The notes under the pieces are model-generated. The model made no database searches. It was not told where the DNA came from and saw only the letters and a program-made list of their open reading frames with translations. The translations under genes were made by a program, and so were the position numbers. A DNA stretch of 8,286 nucleotides. Source: Alphaproteobacteria bacterium (GTDB lineage: Bacteria; Pseudomonadota; Alphaproteobacteria; Sneathiellales; Sneathiellaceae). The DNA lies in contig SBHH01000331.1 of NCBI GenBank assembly GCA_006226265.1, positions 1 to 8,286 on the forward strand, written 5' to 3'. This document shows positions 5,522 to 8,286 of this stretch, piece by piece (positions within the stretch are counted from its first letter, which is position 1; every line of letters starts with the position of its first letter).

Positions 5522-7183
5522 ATGCTGGAAAAGCTCTCCATTCGCAATATCGTTCTGATCGACCGGCTCGACCTTGCTTTTGAGCGGGGTCTTTGCGTGC
5601 TGACCGGAGAGACGGGCGCGGGCAAATCGATCCTTTTGGACAGTCTTGCGCTTGCCTTGGGCGTGCGGGCGGATCTGTCGCTTGTTCGCAAGGGAGAGGA
5701 AAAGGGATCTGTCACTGCGGAATTCAGCCTGCCGGACAGTCATCCTGTATTTGAGCTTCTGGAAGACATCGAGATCGCCAAGGGGGAACCCCTGATCCTT
5801 CGCCGGGTGGTCCATCGTGACGGCGGCAGCCGGGCGACGATCAACGATCAGTCAGTAAGCGCCAGCCTTATGCGAAGCGTCGGCGAGCAGCTTGTTGAAA
5901 TCCATGGTCAGAATGCGGAGCGCGGGCTTCTCGATGCGAAGGGCCATCGTCTTCTTCTCGATCAATATGCCAGACTTGAAAAGCCAGTCACTGCCGTCAG
6001 TCTCCTGTATCACGACATGCGGGCCGCGCAAGAGGCGCTGGAGGCCGCAAAACGGGAAATCGAGCAGGCGCGGATCGACGAGGAATATCTCCGTCACGTG
6101 ACGGCAGAGCTTGGCGAGCTCGCCCCGGTCGAGGGAGAGGAAGAACAACTCGCCGTGGAGCGTTCCAACCTCATGCATGCGGAGAAAATCGCCGAGGCGC
6201 TCCGCGATGCGGAAAAGGCGCTCACCGATAATGGCGGGATCGAGAACAAGCTTCGTACCGCGACCCGCGCGATCGAGCGGGTGGTCGAAAAGGCGGCGGG
6301 CAAGCTCGATCCGGTGCTGGAAGGGCTGGAGCGTGCGGCCATCGAAATGGCGGAGGCGCAGAACACCATCAATATGGTGGCGAACGATCTCGATATGGAC
6401 CCGGCGGGCCTTGAAGCGATTGAGGAGCGATTGTTCGCCCTTCGCGCGGCGGCCCGCAAGCATAAATGCGAGGTTGCGGGGCTTCCCGCTCTCCTGAAAG
6501 CCTTCGAAGACAAACTGAAAGCGGTCGAGCAGAGCGATGTGGAGCTACAGCGCCTCGCCGAGGTCGCGAAAGCCGCGCGCGAAGCTTACATCGTTGCCGC
6601 AAAAGATCTCTCCGCAAAAAGGCTCACAAGCGGCGCGAAAATGGATGCCGCCGTCATACAGGAACTGGGACCCTTGAAGCTCGGCTCTGCGCAATTCACA
6701 ACCCTCGTGCAGGAGCTGGAGGAGGAAAACTGGGGCCCTGGCGGCATCAACCGTGTCGAGTTCCTTGTCGCCACCAACCCCGGAAGTGCAGCGGGACCGC
6801 TGATCAAGATCGCGTCCGGCGGCGAGCTTTCGCGCTTCATGCTGGCGCTCAAAGTCGTGCTGGCGCAGTCGGGATCGGCGCCGACCCTTATTTTCGATGA
6901 AGTCGACCGGGGGGTTGGCGGGGCGACCGCCGACGCGGTGGGGGATCGCCTAAGGCGCCTCGCCGAAACCCTGCAGGTACTGGTCGTCACTCATTCGCCG
7001 CAGGTCGCAGCGGCAGGCGGGGCGCATTGGAATATCCGCAAAAAAGACGTGGCGGAAAATACTTTCACCTCCGTTGACCGGCTCGACCCGGCGGAGCGGC
7101 AGGAAGAGATTGCCCGTATGCTGTCGGGCGCGAAAATCACCGAAGAGGCGCGGGCGGCGGCTCAGAGCCTGATACAGGGATAA
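5522..7183 (+). CDS. recN: DNA repair protein RecN
   Basis: Cytoplasmic SMC-like ATPase that acts early in double-strand break repair by recombination. It has 553 residues, the usual length. The N-terminal ATPase half has Walker A GETGAGKS at 29-36, and a VEIHGQNAERGLLD Q-loop region follows near 126. A long charged, Glu/Lys/Ala-rich coiled coil covers about 155-370. The C-terminal half holds the signature SGGELSRF (432-439), Walker B TLIFDE (455-460), then VDRGVGGATA, and THSPQVAA as the switch histidine region. The Shine-Dalgarno GCAGG just after the bamD stop is 8 nt before ATG 5522. ligA follows after 3 bp. No alphaproteobacterial SOS box (GTTC-N7-GTTC) was found upstream, so expression probably follows the bamD transcript. 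Confidence 0.97.
   Translation: MLEKLSIRNIVLIDRLDLAFERGLCVLTGETGAGKSILLDSLALALGVRADLSLVRKGEEKGSVTAEFSLPDSHPVFELLEDIEIAKGEPLILRRVVHRDGGSRATINDQSVSASLMRSVGEQLVEIHGQNAERGLLDAKGHRLLLDQYARLEKPVTAVSLLYHDMRAAQEALEAAKREIEQARIDEEYLRHVTAELGELAPVEGEEEQLAVERSNLMHAEKIAEALRDAEKALTDNGGIENKLRTATRAIERVVEKAAGKLDPVLEGLERAAIEMAEAQNTINMVANDLDMDPAGLEAIEERLFALRAAARKHKCEVAGLPALLKAFEDKLKAVEQSDVELQRLAEVAKAAREAYIVAAKDLSAKRLTSGAKMDAAVIQELGPLKLGSAQFTTLVQELEEENWGPGGINRVEFLVATNPGSAAGPLIKIASGGELSRFMLALKVVLAQSGSAPTLIFDEVDRGVGGATADAVGDRLRRLAETLQVLVVTHSPQVAAAGGAHWNIRKKDVAENTFTSVDRLDPAERQEEIARMLSGAKITEEARAAAQSLIQG

Positions 7184-8286
<1,103 letters not shown>

Overview
The window looks like chromosomal DNA from an alphaproteobacterium. 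The main evidence is the run lpxC - (regulator) - bamD - recN - ligA, a gene order typical of that class. Protein style, moderately high-GC codon use and an alphaproteobacterial-type XRE regulator agree with this. The order or genus cannot be settled from the sequence. Most genes are core housekeeping genes, and I see no phage, insertion sequence, CRISPR array, tRNA or rRNA.

Left part (1-2702): a pyrimidine/nucleoside module. On the minus strand, a BMP-family periplasmic binding protein (800-1786) is followed 8 bp later by the first ATPase domain of its ABC transporter (791 running off the left edge). On the plus strand, divergently, lies upp (2052-2702), encoding uracil phosphoribosyltransferase. 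The shared 265-bp intergenic region holds a perfect 14-bp palindrome that matches the E. coli RutR operator consensus at 13 of 14 fixed positions. RutR senses uracil/thymine in E. coli, so import and salvage may be under one pyrimidine-responsive regulator. This is the most informative non-coding signal in the window.

Middle part (2703-4683): lpxC (lipid A synthesis), with a plausible sigma70 promoter set among short direct and inverted repeats. It ends at a strong bidirectional terminator shared with a convergent XRE-family regulator on the minus strand (3930-4316). Between that regulator and bamD lies a roughly 370-bp gap, very AT-rich in its middle, with a 23-bp interrupted palindrome.

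Right part (4684-8286): bamD (outer-membrane protein assembly lipoprotein), recN (DNA repair) and the first half of ligA (NAD-dependent DNA ligase). They are packed head to tail with gaps of 13 and 3 bp and probably form one transcription unit. lpxC and bamD both serve the outer membrane, while recN and ligA both serve DNA repair. The regulator and the long AT-rich gap split lpxC from the rest, so the two parts are probably transcribed separately here.
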